A stretch of 64,000 bases of DNA, taken from contig NZ_LPVY01000008.1 of assembly GCF_001613805.1 (NCBI RefSeq), forward strand, positions 186,001 to 250,000, given 5' to 3'. The stretch's first letter is position 1; the number at the start of each line of letters is the position of its first letter. The DNA is from Thalassospira lucentensis. GTDB taxonomy: Bacteria; Pseudomonadota; Alphaproteobacteria; Rhodospirillales; Thalassospiraceae. A program made the position numbers and the translations under genes. The notes beneath the pieces were generated by a model, which had not been told where the DNA came from, searched no databases, and saw only the letters and a list, made by a program, of their open reading frames with translations. Of the stretch, positions 24,582-32,632 are shown piece after piece.

Positions 24582-25105
24582 GCTCTCTCCCGGTCGCGGT
24601 CGGATCTTTTCGGATCTGGGCCGATTCTATTTTACAACGGATTCCCTCCTCCCGGTACACCCCGCCCGGTCCGGCAGAAACAGAGCCATCTTTCGGTATC
24701 TGGCTTGTGCGCCGCCAAAACGGCGCATTTACAGTTGCGAGGGCAGCTTCGGCCTTGATCACGGGCTTGCGCCGGATCGTACCGAATTCCCGAAAGAATG
24801 TTTCCATATCGCATCTGCGACATGGCGGTGTTTATAGCACCCGCCCATAATTACGTAAATAGGCATGGAAATACCTATTTAGGTCAATATTCCGACCATC
24901 CATCAGTATTCCGTAACGTTATCATCCTGAAAAATAGTTGTTTTCTGCCAAGGGTGGGATCAGTTGAAGCATAATCATGGCGTGTCGCTGCCATTATACT
25001 TTGGCCGGATTGTGATGGTTTCTGGGAAAAAATGCGGGGTTTAACCAATTTGACATTTTCATCTGCCAGATTGGGGCTGTCCCAAATCTCGGAGTATTGC
25101 CATCC
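24582..25105. other. Intergenic region between mutA and the divergent response regulator
   Basis: I see no supported gene in these 524 bases. The region is AT-richer after 24830. It contains a short hairpin TGCGCCG / CGGCGCA with CCAAAA loop at 24708-24727 followed by TTT, and an inverted repeat at 24857-24880. Promoters for both flanking genes must lie here, but I cannot point to convincing boxes. Confidence 0.6.
24857..24880. promoter_or_regulatory. Candidate operator: inverted repeat AAATAGGCAT-N4-ATACCTATTT
   Basis: Ten-base arms match at nine of ten positions around a GGAA spacer. The right arm continues into TAGGT, giving a third TAGG half-site. It lies between two divergent genes, about 276 bases from mutA and 225 from the response-regulator start. 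The cognate regulator is unknown. Confidence 0.5.
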
Positions 25106-25528
25106 ATGAATGCGCTCAGCGCCGTGCCGCCCCGACCGATACATGACGGTCTGGTTGCGTTTGCCGACGACAGCCCCAGCGCCAAAGCGGCCCTTGAAAC
25201 CGTTTTGCGCCGTGCCGGGTATGACGTGGCAGGGTTTGACTGTGCCGACGATCTGATCGACCAGCTGGACGGTCTTTATCCGCGCGCGATTATTCTGGAT
25301 CTTGAAATGCCCGGCATGAGCGGGTTTGAAGCCTTTTGCGAGATTCGCCGCCGCTTCCCGAACGCGGTCGAGGTGCCGGTTCTGTTCTTCTCGGCCCATT
25401 ATGATGCCGATACGCGGGCCCAGGCTGATGCCCTTGGCGCGGCTGACTTTATCAGCAAGGATGCAAGCCCGATGGTGGTGATCGAGCAGCTTAACCGGGC
25501 GCTCGATAAATCCATGAGCCATTGCTGA
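25106..25528 (+). CDS. Single-domain response regulator (receiver only)
   Basis: The ATG at 25106 lies 11 bases after GGAG. A TTG at 25097 in the same frame is too close to that site. The 140-residue product is essentially one CheY-like receiver: acidic pair D21/D22, phospho-acceptor D65 in ILDLEMPGM, S96 at the conserved Thr/Ser position and K118 in FISKD. There is no DNA-binding or enzymatic output domain, so it probably acts by phosphotransfer or protein interaction. No histidine kinase is adjacent, so its partner lies elsewhere. A long hairpin terminator follows. Confidence 0.88.
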   Translation: MNALSAVPPRPIHDGLVAFADDSPSAKAALETVLRRAGYDVAGFDCADDLIDQLDGLYPRAIILDLEMPGMSGFEAFCEIRRRFPNAVEVPVLFFSAHYDADTRAQADALGAADFISKDASPMVVIEQLNRALDKSMSHC

Positions 25529-25574
25529 GTTATTTTTGGCAATCGCCTGCATTTTTCATTTTTAGTGAATAATC

Positions 25575-25622
25575 AAAAAATCGGGTCTTTTGGCAAAAAA
25601 TGCCGTCCGACCCGATTTTTCG
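25575..25622. terminator. Bidirectional terminator between the response regulator and phhA
   Basis: A 12-bp perfect outer stem AAAAATCGGGTC / GACCCGATTTTT encloses a smaller GGCA / TGCC stem. A/T tracts on both sides make it usable by the two convergent genes. Confidence 0.88.
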
Positions 25623-25653
25623 TATTGCTCATATCATAATATCAAACGCCTTC

Positions 25654-26544
25654 TCAGGCGTGCCGAAGCTGTGCCGGGTCACCCGATGGCATGGCAATCG
25701 TGTGATCCTCGTCCCCGTGGACATGATAAAGCCGATCACTGGCAAGCGTGGTCGACGGATCGATGGTCGGACGCTGGGCGAGGCGGTCATAGATGGCCGC
25801 AAAATCGGTATCCATCGCATCGAAAAGCTGCTGATAGTCGGTCAGCACGAAATAGGTTTTCTGGAAATCGTCAATCGCATAGTCGGTTGCCATCACCCGT
25901 TCGAGGTCAAATGCCACCCGGTTGGGGGTTGGATCAGACACGGAATAGATGGTTTCCGTTTGCGATGACAGCATGCCCGCGCCATAGGCGCGCAATCCAT
26001 GGTCGGTCATGATCAGGCCAAACTCGACCATGTACCAATACATCCGTGCAAGTTTCTTGAGCCCGCCTTTGGCAATCGCCTCGGGCCCCTTGGCACCATA
26101 GGCCGCCAGATAATCGGCAAAGACCGGATCATAAAGCATCGGCACATGACCAAAGAAGTCATGGAAGATGTCGGGTTCGACCAGATAGTCGATTTCCTCG
26201 GGCTTGCGCAGCCAGACGGTTACCGGAAAACGCCGGTTGGCAAGATGATCGAAAAACACATCATCGGGCACCAGCCCCGGCACCGAGACAAGGTGCCAGC
26301 CGGTGGCAGCATGGAGCTTTTCACTGACCCGGCCGAAATGCGGAATGCCATCGGCAGCATCAAGTTTTTCAAGATTACGGATGTAATCGGGGGCGGCATA
26401 GCCCGGCAGGATCGCCTTCTGGCGGGCGTAAAGTTTGCGCCAGAGGTCGTGTTCTGCCCCGGAATAGGATGCCCAGTCCTGGGCCACGGTGTAGTCATCA
26501 TTGATGTGGCTGTAATCGCCGCGCAGATTTTTGTTCTGGTCCAT
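25654..26544 (-). CDS. phhA: Phenylalanine 4-hydroxylase (monomeric, iron- and pterin-dependent)
   Basis: It hydroxylates phenylalanine to tyrosine using tetrahydropterin and O2, entering the tyrosine/homogentisate catabolic route. The iron ligands are visible as two histidines in PDIFHDFFGHVPML (H128 and H133 from the chosen start) and the glutamate of YWYMVEFGL (E174). I chose this 296-residue start because GAGG sits 6 bases upstream of its ATG. An in-frame ATG 45 bases further upstream (26589) has no ribosome-binding site. It is divergent from an Lrp/AsnC gene that probably regulates it. No pterin carbinolamine dehydratase gene is adjacent. Confidence 0.93.
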   Translation of the reverse strand: MDQNKNLRGDYSHINDDYTVAQDWASYSGAEHDLWRKLYARQKAILPGYAAPDYIRNLEKLDAADGIPHFGRVSEKLHAATGWHLVSVPGLVPDDVFFDHLANRRFPVTVWLRKPEEIDYLVEPDIFHDFFGHVPMLYDPVFADYLAAYGAKGPEAIAKGGLKKLARMYWYMVEFGLIMTDHGLRAYGAGMLSSQTETIYSVSDPTPNRVAFDLERVMATDYAIDDFQKTYFVLTDYQQLFDAMDTDFAAIYDRLAQRPTIDPSTTLASDRLYHVHGDEDHTIAMPSGDPAQLRHA

Positions 26545-26686
26545 GACGGTCCTCGTTTGCTCCCTGATGAGACTTTCTGCATGGGCCATTTTACATCAAT
26601 TCAAATGTCATTTTCGCGCGATGTCGCGGTAAAAATGCGTTATGGTTGATCAGATGTGACCGTATAAGCCAGTTTTGGGGCGAAAA

Positions 26687-27166
26687 ATGACCGATCTGCT
26701 GCTAAGCCCGACCGACATCAAAATCCTGCAAATCCTTCAGCGCGACGCATCGATCAGCAATGTGCAACTGGCCGAAAAGGTTGGCATGTCGCCTTCGCCC
26801 TGCCTGCGCCGGGTCAAGCAGCTTGAGGCATCGGGCATCATCCGACAGTCGGTGGCGTTGCTGGATCGCAAGAAGGCAGGGCTTGGCGTGCTGGCAACCA
26901 TTCAGGTCCGCCTGCAACGCCACACCGAAGAAGGCGCCGAGGATTTCGCCAAGGCGATGAACGACCTGCCGCAGATCATGTCCTGCTGGGCGATGACCGG
27001 GCGGCAGGATTTCCTTCTGGTGGCGCTGGCGCGCGATATTGAAAGTTTTGGGGATTTCGTGACGCACAAGCTGTTATCCATGCCCAATGTGCGTGATGTG
27101 CAGTCAAGCCTTGTGCTTAAGGAATACAAGAACCAGACGGCCATTCCGATATTGGCGTCGGTTTAA
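26687..27166 (+). CDS. Lrp/AsnC family transcriptional regulator
   Basis: This 159-residue protein has an N-terminal winged helix (DIKILQILQRDASISNVQLA, then SPSPCLRRVKQLEASGIIR) and a C-terminal RAM/AsnC ligand-binding domain (VLATIQVRL... CWAMTGRQDFLLVALARD). Such proteins bind amino acids and switch multimer state. It is divergent from phhA with about 140 bases between the starts, so it is likely an aromatic-amino-acid-responsive regulator of phhA. An in-frame TTG at 26675 is less likely because GGGG precedes the ATG at normal spacing. Confidence 0.92.
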   Translation: MTDLLLSPTDIKILQILQRDASISNVQLAEKVGMSPSPCLRRVKQLEASGIIRQSVALLDRKKAGLGVLATIQVRLQRHTEEGAEDFAKAMNDLPQIMSCWAMTGRQDFLLVALARDIESFGDFVTHKLLSMPNVRDVQSSLVLKEYKNQTAIPILASV

Positions 27167-27208
27167 GGGCGCAAGTAGCTAGGCGGATTTCCTTGCGTTG
27201 CGGCGGGT

Positions 27209-27862
27209 TTATTGCGGCGTAATGCGTTTTGCCCGGGCAAGGTTGGCGATCAGTTCGTCGCGGGTCTGATAATCACTGTTTTTCCATGCCGGTTGACCGG
27301 GGGCGGTGCGCCATGATTCGCAAAGCGGGCTGTTATTAACGGTATCGAAGCCGAACTGATCATAAAGCCGGGTGACGATTTCAACGGCTTCGGGATAGTT
27401 GCTTGAAGCCGACAGGCCAATTCTGTCAGGCGCCCCGGCCGGTCTGGCAAAGGATAGAATCCGGGGGGCCTGAATATGGGTAAAAGCCTTGACCACCTTC
27501 GAGGTGGGCAGATGTTCCTGCCGAAGTTCATGAACGGTTTTTTCACCCCGATCAACGACCGGGAAGTTGCCGTCACGCCAGATCATGTAATTGTTCGTGT
27601 CGATCACGACCTTCCCGGCAAGTTCGTTAACCGGCATGTCATTGACGGGTTTCAGTGGCACGGCAATGACAACGAAATCCCCGGCCCTGGCCGCATCGGC
27701 GGCGGTTGCCGCACGTGCCGAGGGGCCGAGTTCCGCCACGAGATCGTTTAATGTTTGCGGGCCACGTGAATTGGCAATCACGACGTCATAGCCGTTTGCA
27801 ATGGCGGCGCGTGCGATATGGCTGCCGACTTCGCCAGCGCCAATGATACCGATGGTTGTCAT
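27209..27862 (-). CDS. NAD(P)-binding oxidoreductase, F420-dependent NADP reductase-like family
   Basis: This 217-residue protein opens with a dinucleotide fold: GIIGAGEVGSHIA at residues 5-17 and a basic/polar motif after the second strand (ANSRGP), suggesting NADP preference. The body (VIAVPLKPVNDMPVNELAGK, then DTNNYM) matches the short NADP oxidoreductase domain often annotated as coenzyme F420-dependent, although alphaproteobacteria normally use other partners. The true substrate is unknown. It lies 95 bases downstream of the SDR gene, on the same strand, and probably shares the TetR-controlled promoter. Confidence 0.8.
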   Translation of the reverse strand: MTTIGIIGAGEVGSHIARAAIANGYDVVIANSRGPQTLNDLVAELGPSARAATAADAARAGDFVVIAVPLKPVNDMPVNELAGKVVIDTNNYMIWRDGNFPVVDRGEKTVHELRQEHLPTSKVVKAFTHIQAPRILSFARPAGAPDRIGLSASSNYPEAVEIVTRLYDQFGFDTVNNSPLCESWRTAPGQPAWKNSDYQTRDELIANLARAKRITPQ

Positions 27863-27957
27863 GGAGATTTACCTTTGGATTTGACTTGAAAGGTGATGCG
27901 GGCAGGCGATGGATAGCGGCTGCTGGGGGGCATTTGCCCGCCCGCATCGGGTGATCG

Positions 27958-28716
27958 TCAGGTTCCGATGCCACCCGCGACATTGATGGTTTCGCCGGTG
28001 ATGTAACCGGCATGCGGTCCGGCAAAGAAGGCGATGGTTTCGGCGACTTCGTCGAGTGTCGCGATCCGGCGGATCGGATGCATGTCAAGAAGCGCATCGG
28101 GCACGCTGTCGCCAAGGACTTCGGTGGCCATGTCCGTTGGCATGACGCCGGGCTGAATGACATTGACCGTGATGTTGCGACCGCCAAGATCACGGGCAAC
28201 GCCCTTGGCATAGCCGACAAGGGCGGCTTTGGTCCCGGCATAGTCGGCGGCACCGGCGAAGGGAACGTAGCTGCCAAGCAGGGAGCCGATAAAGATGATC
28301 CGGCCACCGTCAGAAAGTTTGGGTGCAGCCGCACGGGTATTGGCGATCGTGCCCATGACATTGACCTGCCATTGGCTATTATATCTTTCGCCATCAAGTT
28401 CGGGATCATCCACCAACTGCCCCTGAATGGCGATTCCGGCGTTATTCACAAGAATGTCGAGCCTGCCGAATTCGGCAATCACCGCATCGATCAATGGTTT
28501 GGCAGAGGCCAGATCCGACTGATCGCTTTTGATTGCAATCGCACGAACACCTTTGGATTTGAGTTTTTCGACGACGGCATGTGCCTTGTCGGCAGAAGAG
28601 GCGTAGCTGATGGCGACGTTTGCGCCAAGATCGGCAAGCTTTTCGGCAGTGACAGCCCCAAGGCCACGCGACCCGCCCGTGATGAGGGCGACTTTGCCGC
28701 TAAGAGTTGCGGTCAT
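27958..28716 (-). CDS. Short-chain dehydrogenase/reductase (FabG-like SDR)
   Basis: This 252-residue classical SDR has the cofactor motif TGGSRGLG near residues 13-20, NNAGIA, a catalytic serine region and YAGTK as the YxxxK pair, then PGVMPTDMA. The substrate cannot be read from sequence. The chosen start is preceded by AAAGGA at 7 bases. An upstream in-frame extension to 28815 would run through the operator region and lacks a ribosome-binding site. It is divergent from a TetR-type gene with a 31-bp palindrome in the shared spacer, so it is very probably repressed by that protein. Confidence 0.9.
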   Translation of the reverse strand: MTATLSGKVALITGGSRGLGAVTAEKLADLGANVAISYASSADKAHAVVEKLKSKGVRAIAIKSDQSDLASAKPLIDAVIAEFGRLDILVNNAGIAIQGQLVDDPELDGERYNSQWQVNVMGTIANTRAAAPKLSDGGRIIFIGSLLGSYVPFAGAADYAGTKAALVGYAKGVARDLGGRNITVNVIQPGVMPTDMATEVLGDSVPDALLDMHPIRRIATLDEVAETIAFFAGPHAGYITGETINVAGGIGT

Positions 28717-28772
28717 GATTAATCCTTTCTGTGTGATCCGTGCTGGTCGGCCAAGATGGCGGCAGCACATTT

Positions 28773-28803
28773 CATAATGATTGTTACTGTAACGATCATT
28801 ATG
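28773..28803. promoter_or_regulatory. Candidate TetR operator: 31-bp palindrome
   Basis: The left arm CATAATGATTGTTAC and right arm GTAACGATCATTATG are reverse complements with one mismatch around a central T. It sits between the divergent SDR and TetR genes. The right half recurs at 28834-28848 (GTAACGGTCATTATG), 45 bases downstream and just before the TetR start, so the regulator may also control itself. Confidence 0.85.
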
Positions 28804-28833
28804 AAAACTGGACATGCACTGTCAAGTGGTTTA

Positions 28834-28848
28834 GTAACGGTCATTATG
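28834..28848. promoter_or_regulatory. Extra half-operator repeating the right arm of the palindrome
   Basis: GTAACGGTCATTATG differs from the right palindrome arm at one base and lies 20 bases before the TetR-family start codon. Confidence 0.65.
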
Positions 28849-28867
28849 AAAAGGCAGGATTAGACTG

Positions 28868-29455
28868 ATGGGACGTCATCGCGAATTTGATGTGGAAAAG
28901 GCACTCGACGCGGCACTTTGTGTTTTCTGGCGCAAGGGTTACGAAGGCGCGTCCTATGCCGATCTGACAGAAGCAACCGGTGTCGAACGACCCGCCCTTT
29001 ATTCCGCGTTTGGCAACAAGGAAGCCCTGTTTCGCAAGGCGCTGGATCGTTATTACGCGCATTATCTTGATTATATTCCGGTGGCACTCGACCTGCCGAC
29101 GGCCCGCGAAGTTGCAGCACATATCCTGTATCAGGCGGCTGATCTGAACACACGGTACCCCGATCATACCGGCTGTCTTGGCATTCACGGGGTTCTGGCC
29201 GGATCGGATGATGCGGAACCGGTGCGACAGGCATTGATTGATGCCCGTGCGGCGGGCGAGGCGCAGCTTCGCCAGCGGTTTGAAAGAGCAAAGGCCGAGG
29301 GCGATTTACCCGAAACAGCCGACCCCGAAGGGCTTGCGTTATTCGTTCTGGCGATCCTGCATGGCATGGCCGTACAGGCCAAGGCCGGTTTCAGCCGTGA
29401 AAGGCTGGAACGCGTTATCGACCAGGCGCTTTCCATCTGGCCGACAGCGTCCTGA
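28868..29455 (+). CDS. TetR/AcrR family transcriptional regulator
   Basis: This 195-residue repressor has an N-terminal TetR helix-turn-helix (FWRKGYEGASYADLTEATGV, then ALYSAFGNKEALF, residues about 20-55) and a helical ligand/dimer domain with a conserved cysteine in the GCLGIHG segment. The ATG follows AGGA by 9 bases. Its closest functional relatives are regulators of adjacent reductase genes, and the neighbouring divergent SDR and NADP-oxidoreductase genes are the probable targets through the palindrome at 28773-28803. Confidence 0.92.
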   Translation: MGRHREFDVEKALDAALCVFWRKGYEGASYADLTEATGVERPALYSAFGNKEALFRKALDRYYAHYLDYIPVALDLPTAREVAAHILYQAADLNTRYPDHTGCLGIHGVLAGSDDAEPVRQALIDARAAGEAQLRQRFERAKAEGDLPETADPEGLALFVLAILHGMAVQAKAGFSRERLERVIDQALSIWPTAS

Positions 29456-29503
29456 AGCGTGATTGCAATTACCGAGAAGTTCCTCGGGACTGGCTGCGCA
29501 AAA

Positions 29504-30334
29504 TTACGGCACAATCTTGAAGAATGGATCGCAGCAGGTGCCACCCGGGGTGCATCCATAATTGCCGGTCATGTCCTGCGCAAAATCGGCCTTTTTCCAT
29601 TGGCGATAATGGGCCGGGGTGAAATAGACGAGGTTGTTTACGTAGTCGTAGACAATCCGGCCATCCGAGTTGGCATAGGCATATTGGTTATCGGCCGGAT
29701 ATTCTTGTTGGGTAAATTCGATATAGCCGGTCAGCGGGACTGCAACACCGCCGACAACAGAGAAACGATGCGCAACGCAATGCCAGCGTTGGCTGTTTGA
29801 GATGCCAGCCAGGTTATCAAGTGCATCCATTGTCTGTTGCTGGTTCGGGTTGCCTGCGTAGTTGGGACAAGCGGCGGTATTTAATCCGCCCAAGGCGATA
29901 CGGGGAAGGTGATCAACGGCGTTGCCATGTGGTGAGCGAACCGCCCCCTGCCAATAGGCAGGCCCCATCGCGAAAGGCCCATTAACGGCAGCGGGATAGA
30001 AATTTCCGATCGCCACCTGCGCGACATTGTAGGCGTGCAGTGATTGCGCCATTTGGCGCAGGCCGTTGGTGACAACGGCGCGTGTTGCACTGACCGACGG
30101 TACCACGAGCCCGGATAGGGTCTGGGTCGAGACGCCCTGTACGGCCGGGGGCAAGGCACCCCAATTATCGCATTGATTGACCGGGAAATTCTGAGCGTTT
30201 CCAACCGGGGAACGCCCGGACCATAGTTGTCCGATGGCATCTTGCGGGTCTGTCCAGTGATCCTGAGCCATAACAGGGGTGGCCAAGGGAAGTGTCAGAA
30301 CCAATCCGAGGAGTAGGGAATAGAGGCGTTTCAT
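29504..30334 (-). CDS. Exported protein of unknown function with several cysteines
   Basis: This 276-residue protein starts at MKRLYSLLLGLVLTLPLATP, with AAGGA 8 bases upstream, and has a clear Sec signal peptide with a likely cut after VMA. The mature part has cysteines in NQCDNWG, TAACPNY, RWHCVAHR and a C-terminal YGCTPGGTCCDPFF cluster, consistent with periplasmic disulfides. It contains no repeats or membrane segments after the signal. I do not recognise the family. It is a single gene convergent with tetR and divergent from the asparaginase gene. Confidence 0.8.
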   Translation of the reverse strand: MKRLYSLLLGLVLTLPLATPVMAQDHWTDPQDAIGQLWSGRSPVGNAQNFPVNQCDNWGALPPAVQGVSTQTLSGLVVPSVSATRAVVTNGLRQMAQSLHAYNVAQVAIGNFYPAAVNGPFAMGPAYWQGAVRSPHGNAVDHLPRIALGGLNTAACPNYAGNPNQQQTMDALDNLAGISNSQRWHCVAHRFSVVGGVAVPLTGYIEFTQQEYPADNQYAYANSDGRIVYDYVNNLVYFTPAHYRQWKKADFAQDMTGNYGCTPGGTCCDPFFKIVP

Positions 30335-30528
30335 CTTTGGGTCCTTGGTTCGTTGATCATCTTCGAAAGGAAGGAAGCCCAAAGTTGACGTCCCGCTTTG
30401 TGGGTTGTGATCGCGCTGCACTGCGTCACGGGTGGTGCTTGCTTTTTTGGGGTGATTTCGGGCATAGGTTTGATCCTGTTTTGAATGCGCCTGGTCTTTG
30501 AATGTGCCCAGTCATGGAGAGCCCCAAG

Positions 30529-31551
30529 ATGTCTGCCAATTCTGCCAACCAGATTGCTGCCAATCCGATCCTTGTCGAAGCCACGCGTGGCGGGATGGTC
30601 GAGAGTTTTCATCGCGGGCGTTATGTCGTGATGAAGGCCGATGGCACGGTGGTTGCCGAAGGGGGCGATATTGACGCGTTGATGTATCCGCGATCCGCGA
30701 TCAAGCCGTTGCTGGCGATCCCGCTGCTTGAAAGCGGGGCGGCGGATGCCTTTGGGCTTGAGGACAAACATATCGCGCTGGCCTGTTCGTCGCATAATGG
30801 CGAGGAAGAACATGCCAAGGCGGTTGCCGCATGGCTTGAGAAAATCGGGTTGTCGGTTGATACGCTGGCCTGTGCGCCGCATTATTCATTGAGCCTGAAC
30901 GCGGCGATCAAGCAGGCGTCTGATCATGTGAAGCTTTCAAAGGCGCATAACAATTGTTCGGGCAAGCATTGCGGGTTCCTGACAACCGCACAGCATCTGG
31001 GTGATGATCCCGAAGGTTACATTGAAGAAGCTCACCCGGTTCAGCAGCGCCTGATCAGAATTCTGGAAGAAATGGGCGATTGCGATCTGTCGTCCACGCC
31101 ACGCGGCATTGATGGATGCGGCATTCCGGTGATCGGGATGCGGTTGCGTGACCTTGGCCTTGCCATGGCGCGCATGGCTGATCCAAGCGGATTGGCACCG
31201 AAGCGTATCGAGGCGATCAAACGCATCCGCAAGGGATGTGCGGCCGCCCCGTTCATGGTGGCGGGCACCGGGCGTTTTTGCACCGGGATCATGGAAGTCT
31301 GTGGCGAAGATGCGTTGGTCAAGGTCGGGGCCGAAGGCGTTTATTGCGCAGCATTCCCCAAACAGGGTCTTGGCGTGGCGCTTAAGATCGATGACGGCAC
31401 CCAGCGCGGGGCCGAGGTTGCGATGGGCGCGATATTGCGCCAGCATGGCGTGATTGACGATGCCCGTGCCGAGACGCTCAAGCAATATCTGACGCCGGTT
31501 CTGACCAACTGGGCGGGCAAATATGCCGGGGATTTGCGCCCGGCATTCTGA
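30529..31551 (+). CDS. Class 3 (Rhizobium etli ReAV-type) L-asparaginase
   Basis: This 340-residue protein hydrolyses asparagine to aspartate and ammonia. It belongs to the serine-lysine-like asparaginase II family (PF06089), unrelated to the E. coli enzymes. From the chosen ATG the SxxK pair is S56/K59 (YPRSAIK), a second serine is S88 (ACSSHNGEEEH), and the metal-site residues are C143, K146 (NNCSGKHCGF) and C197 (DGCGIP). Relative to the published ReAV residue numbers, as I remember them, these are shifted by a constant 8, which also supports this start (GGAGA 8 bases upstream). In-frame ATGs at 30502 and 30514 lack such a site. A YnfA-type gene follows 12 bases later. Confidence 0.9.
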   Translation: MSANSANQIAANPILVEATRGGMVESFHRGRYVVMKADGTVVAEGGDIDALMYPRSAIKPLLAIPLLESGAADAFGLEDKHIALACSSHNGEEEHAKAVAAWLEKIGLSVDTLACAPHYSLSLNAAIKQASDHVKLSKAHNNCSGKHCGFLTTAQHLGDDPEGYIEEAHPVQQRLIRILEEMGDCDLSSTPRGIDGCGIPVIGMRLRDLGLAMARMADPSGLAPKRIEAIKRIRKGCAAAPFMVAGTGRFCTGIMEVCGEDALVKVGAEGVYCAAFPKQGLGVALKIDDGTQRGAEVAMGAILRQHGVIDDARAETLKQYLTPVLTNWAGKYAGDLRPAF

Positions 31552-31563
31552 TTTGGGGGAAAG

Positions 31564-31884
31564 ATGCACAGCATTGCGGCCTATGCCGGTGCAGCAATTG
31601 CCGAAATTGCCGGATGCTTTGCATTCTGGGCGTGGCTTCGGCTTGGCAAATCCGCATTTTGGATCGTGCCGGGTATTTTGTCGCTGATTGTGTTCGCGTG
31701 GCTTTTGACCAAGGTTGAAAGCGATTTTGCCGGTCGGGCCTATGCGGCCTATGGCGGGATTTATATCGCCGCGTCGCTGGGCTGGTTGTGGCTGGTTGAG
31801 GGTAAAATGCCCGACCGATGGGACATGACCGGGGTTGCGGTCTGTCTGATCGGGGCGGGGATTATCCTGTTTGCGCCGCGATAG
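31564..31884 (+). CDS. YnfA/UPF0060 family small membrane protein
   Basis: This 106-residue protein has four hydrophobic helices ([72 protein letters not shown]). The family motif [13 protein letters not shown] and the [11 protein letters not shown] segment identify UPF0060. The fold resembles small multidrug resistance transporters; transport has been proposed for the family but is not settled. It lies 12 bases after the asparaginase gene with GGGGGAAAG before the ATG, so it is likely co-transcribed. Confidence 0.92.
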   Translation: MHSIAAYAGAAIAEIAGCFAFWAWLRLGKSAFWIVPGILSLIVFAWLLTKVESDFAGRAYAAYGGIYIAASLGWLWLVEGKMPDRWDMTGVAVCLIGAGIILFAPR

Positions 31885-31915
31885 GCAGGCGATTTTTTGA
31901 CAGTGTCATCAAATG

Positions 31916-31953
31916 CAAAGACCACACCCGAAAATCAACGGGTGTGGTCTTTG
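31916..31953. terminator. Strong hairpin between convergent genes, probable terminator
   Basis: A perfect 15-bp stem CAAAGACCACACCCG / CGGGTGTGGTCTTTG has an 8-nt loop. Neither side has a long T-tract, so termination efficiency is uncertain, but the position between convergent ynfA-type and thuA-type genes fits. Confidence 0.7.
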
Positions 31954-31973
31954 TCAATGCGTGGTGGCGGGGC

Positions 31974-32621
31974 TTAGCGTGCCGCCCAAATCAGGCCGCG
32001 ACGGACAATTTCGTGCATCTGGGGGACTTTGAATTCGTCGGCAACGTGACCAAGGGCCGAGAAAAAGACCCGTGCCTTGCCATAGCGGTGTTTCCAGACC
32101 ACCGGCATTTTCACCCCGTCAATCCACGCGGCATGTTCGCCGGTGAAGGTGGTTTCGGCCAGCACATCAATCGCCGGGTCGATATGCATGTAATATTGTT
32201 CGGAGTGGTAATCGAAATCGCCGATGCCTTCGACAACGGGATCATCGGGTTTGATGATGTTGACGCGGTAATCAATGATATTGCCCGGATGGGCGACCCA
32301 TTGCCCGCCGACCATGAACTGATAGGCCGGTTCCATACGGAACGTATCACCCATGCCACCATGAAAACCGCCAAGCCCGGTTCCGGCAGCAATGGCGGCA
32401 ACCAGATTGTCGAGCGCATCCTTTTCAACACTCGTCTGCGTGCAGAGAGGCACAATCAGATCAAACCGATCAAGGTCTTCGCGTGCAAGGCAGTCTGTGC
32501 CTTCGACCCGTTCGGTGTTGAAGTTTTCGTTGCGCAGCATGGTGTCGATAACTTTGGCGCAGGCTTCGGGTTCGTGTCCTTCCCATCCGCCGTAGAAGAT
32601 GAGGGCTGATTTCTGGGGCAT
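31974..32621 (-). CDS. ThuA-like protein (trehalose/sugar-utilisation family)
   Basis: This 215-residue protein has the ThuA fold, related to class I glutamine amidotransferases: ALIFYGGWEGHEP at the N-terminus, then GLGGFHGGMGDTFR near the middle, DYHSEQYYMHIDP and GKARVFFSALGHV. Members accompany Gfo/Idh/MocA oxidoreductases in sugar loci and are linked to disaccharide use, with the reaction uncertain. Here it follows such an oxidoreductase by 11 bases and is the last gene of the LacI-controlled locus. Confidence 0.87.
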   Translation of the reverse strand: MPQKSALIFYGGWEGHEPEACAKVIDTMLRNENFNTERVEGTDCLAREDLDRFDLIVPLCTQTSVEKDALDNLVAAIAAGTGLGGFHGGMGDTFRMEPAYQFMVGGQWVAHPGNIIDYRVNIIKPDDPVVEGIGDFDYHSEQYYMHIDPAIDVLAETTFTGEHAAWIDGVKMPVVWKHRYGKARVFFSALGHVADEFKVPQMHEIVRRGLIWAAR

Positions 32622-32632
32622 GGATTTATCCT

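Noticed and set aside
24708-24731. A hairpin TGCGCCG/CGGCGCA followed by TTT upstream of mutA
   Set aside because: The T-run is only three bases and no plus-strand gene ends before it, so it is mentioned only within the intergenic entry.
24884-25552. A 222-codon ORF antisense to the single-domain response regulator
   Set aside because: It covers the entire receiver gene and crosses into the terminator region, and the translation shows no domain features.
29472-29487. A 5-bp hairpin CCGAG/CTCGG between convergent tetR and the exported-protein gene
   Set aside because: It is too short and lacks a T-tract.
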